A DNA stretch of 64,000 nt from Leucaena leucocephala (taxonomy: Eukaryota; Streptophyta; Magnoliopsida; Fabales; Fabaceae), in the NCBI GenBank assembly GCA_037074615.1, contig CM073535.1, positions 14,547,001-14,611,000 on the forward strand, given 5' to 3'. A program made the translations under genes and the position numbers. The notes beneath the pieces are model-generated. The model was not told the DNA's origin, made no database searches, and was given only the letters and a program-made list of their open reading frames with translations. Positions within the stretch are counted from its first letter, which is position 1, and the number at the start of each line of letters is the position of its first letter. Below, piece by piece: positions 62,201-64,000 of this stretch.

Positions 62201-62823
62201 TATGTTGTATTTATGAAAATATGCTAAAGCTCAAGATGTTAGAGCTGTGCATAATAAGGGAAGAAATGCTTAAGCTCCAATGTTAGAGCTATGCATTCAT
62301 AAGCAGGTATGTATACCTGTAATATGTTGGCCAGGTATTATACATGTTGTAGTATGAGCTTCTACTCAGAAATAAAGCAAAGAAAGAATAATGGCATAAG
62401 CCCTCTCTCTGTATTATGCTAAATTATTAAAGATGATAAGAGCAATTTTAAGGTATGATGAGTAGTTCACGAAAACTCCCGAATACAGTAATATTCGAGA
62501 GAGTTTGATATGAAAGAAATTGACACTACTCACAAGTTCAAAATAGTAAGGCATCCATAAGCAAATATATGCATAGCAAGTAAGCAAATAACATAACAGA
62601 ATCGAATTCAACTCTGATTTAGTTGATACATAAAGGAAGAGTAATGACAGCAAAGATATGAAAATCCGTAAATATTGAAAGCAATTTGCTAAGATGTCAA
62701 GATAGAAGATAAGAGATAGATACCTTAATCCTTGTCATAAAGCAGAGAAGGATATATATCCAAGGTAGTTGACTAAGGTACTAAGTAAATTTTGAGGACA
62801 AAAATTATTTTAAGGGGTAAAAA

Positions 62824-64000
62824 TGTCATATCCTACCTTTTTCCTATATGTATAAGACTGATAGAGGAAAGAAGTTTAGAAAGGATTGTGATGATTAATA
62901 GAGAGGAAAAGTAATGATTAGACAAAGGTATAAAGAAGAGGAACTAAAATGAAAAGTCTAAATATTCCATGGTGAAAAATGAAAGTAGACATAAGCTTTA
63001 GGTTATTAAGTTTAATTATGAAAAGTTGAAGGCCTAAAGTGTAATTTTTAAAAGTTTAGGGGTAAAATGGTAATTATGAAAAAGTTGAGCCAGAAAAGGC
63101 AAAAAAATGTCCAGAAATGGTTTAGCCCCAAATTTTCCCAATAAATAGAGAAAATTATTGTGATCAGTTTAACGCAACACAGAATTTTGATTTTAAGTTA
63201 CAAAAAAATTGATATGAATTTTTGAAGTTTGAAAAAAGTAAAAAAATATTTTTCAGACTTCATAATTAGATGAAACTTTACAATAAATTCTTATAATTAA
63301 TATGAGAATTTATAAAACTAACAAAACACAAAAAGGATTCCTGTAGATTTTTTAATAGAATTTAGAGTAGAATAGTATACCCAATAAATACTTTTAGGTG
63401 AGGTTTATTGGGAATTGAGCCATAAAGGTATTGGACCCATATAAAGGCCCAAGTTGGCATCCCAAAGGCCCAATAAGATATTTGAATAGTCATGTAAGTC
63501 AGTGCTAAAGGAACCCTAGAAAAATGTGAAATTATAAAAATGCCCCTGGGTTGTAATAATGTCGAGACAAGTACATAGGTGATTAATCAGAGTCAGTATA
63601 TGCACTTATAACAAGTAAAGAGGTGTGAAATGCCAATTATGCCCTTATGGTTAATATAGTGCAAGATATTGAACCAAGGGCATTTTGGTCATTTTCTAAG
63701 GGATGATAAGCAAATAAATTTGGATACTGGATTTAAGGTCAGAATACATATTCTGGAATATTATAAAAATTAGAAACATAAAACAGTATGGTATTTGTGA
63801 AACTGATTGGATCAATACCGGATTGAACCAAAATTTTTCCTATTGGTATTTCCCTATTTTTGAGCCAAACACAGCCCTATATAATGTCATGGATGATTTC
63901 ATTATAAAGCTTATAAGGCAAGTTTGATGGAAGGTGAATTATGGACCATTAGATCAAATAGTAACCAAAGTAATATTGGCTTTGCATTTCCACCCAACTT
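62824..64000 (+). repeat. 3' LTR of the right-hand non-autonomous element (partial)
   Basis: It begins TGTCATATCC after the purine-rich AAGGGGTAAAAA. Compared with the 5' LTR it lacks about 70 bp after TTGTAATAATG (near 63560) and about 36 bp near 63720. It carries the intact pre-insertion site of the Copia LTR. Confidence 0.85.

Larger units (their letters stand above)
56549..64000 (+). mobile_element. Non-autonomous Gypsy-like element (LARD type), plus strand, cut by window end
   Basis: The 5' LTR starts TGTCATATCCTACTTTTTCC at 56549, is interrupted by the Copia solo LTR 57377-59222 (TSD to 59227), resumes, and stops at about 59617. From there a deletion (LTR 3' half and primer site) joins directly to interior sequence. 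The interior (to 62823) aligns in order with the minus strand of 1759-4856, for example GGCATGTTAGAGTATGCTAT with the site near 3360. The 3' LTR starts at 62824 and continues past 64000. Near 59640-59800 broken frames such as LRDKVEKEEPFDEYLAEFIH may be a gag vestige (weak). No pol sequence. Confidence 0.82.

Overview
This window is nuclear DNA from a flowering plant, probably a dicot with a large, retrotransposon-rich genome. It is AT-rich and holds spliced genes with short GT-AG introns, Copia and Gypsy long terminal repeats (LTRs) with 5-bp target-site duplications (TSDs), Sirevirus- and Athila-type remnants, a CACTA (En/Spm) DNA transposon and a probable tRNA-derived SINE. I cannot name the species. 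Only one ordinary host gene is visible, a four-exon DeSI/PPPDE-domain gene on the minus strand (34921-40683). Almost everything else is mobile DNA in nested layers.

Left part (1-32 kb): a Copia LTR cut by the window edge (1-1652) sits in the 3' LTR of a minus-strand non-autonomous Gypsy-like element (1653-7768). That element has about 2.9-kb LTRs, a Met-tRNA-like primer site and a polypurine tract, but no pol gene. It interrupts a decayed Gypsy integrase (7769-8159). An Athila-like relic follows (LTR, tRNA-Asp-like primer site, broken gag). From 12 to 29 kb, solo and truncated LTRs of the same non-autonomous family are inserted into each other and into older Sirevirus-like sequence. Next come the 3' end of a Sirevirus (29225-32070), a CACTA terminus and a Sirevirus solo LTR (33026-34461).

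Middle (34.9-47.8 kb): the DeSI-like gene has a 4.4-kb first intron that carries a chromovirus relic and the SINE. A full-length 6.5-kb CACTA element (41321-47808, TSD TAT) lies 638 bp upstream of its start codon. The CACTA element carries a TNP2 transposase gene broken by three nonsense codons and an internal deletion, plus a second, nearly intact six-exon Ptta/En/Spm-type gene.

Right part (48-64 kb): one LTR of the non-autonomous family is inserted in another (48091-54368). It is followed by a four-level stack: Sirevirus LTR, second Sirevirus LTR, non-autonomous Gypsy-like element, Copia solo LTR. By rough addition of intervals, the non-autonomous family covers about half the window. The most notable results are this family (solo LTRs with exact TSDs, a conserved hairpin, an empty-site proof of nesting), the dissection of the CACTA element, and its position upstream of the only host gene.
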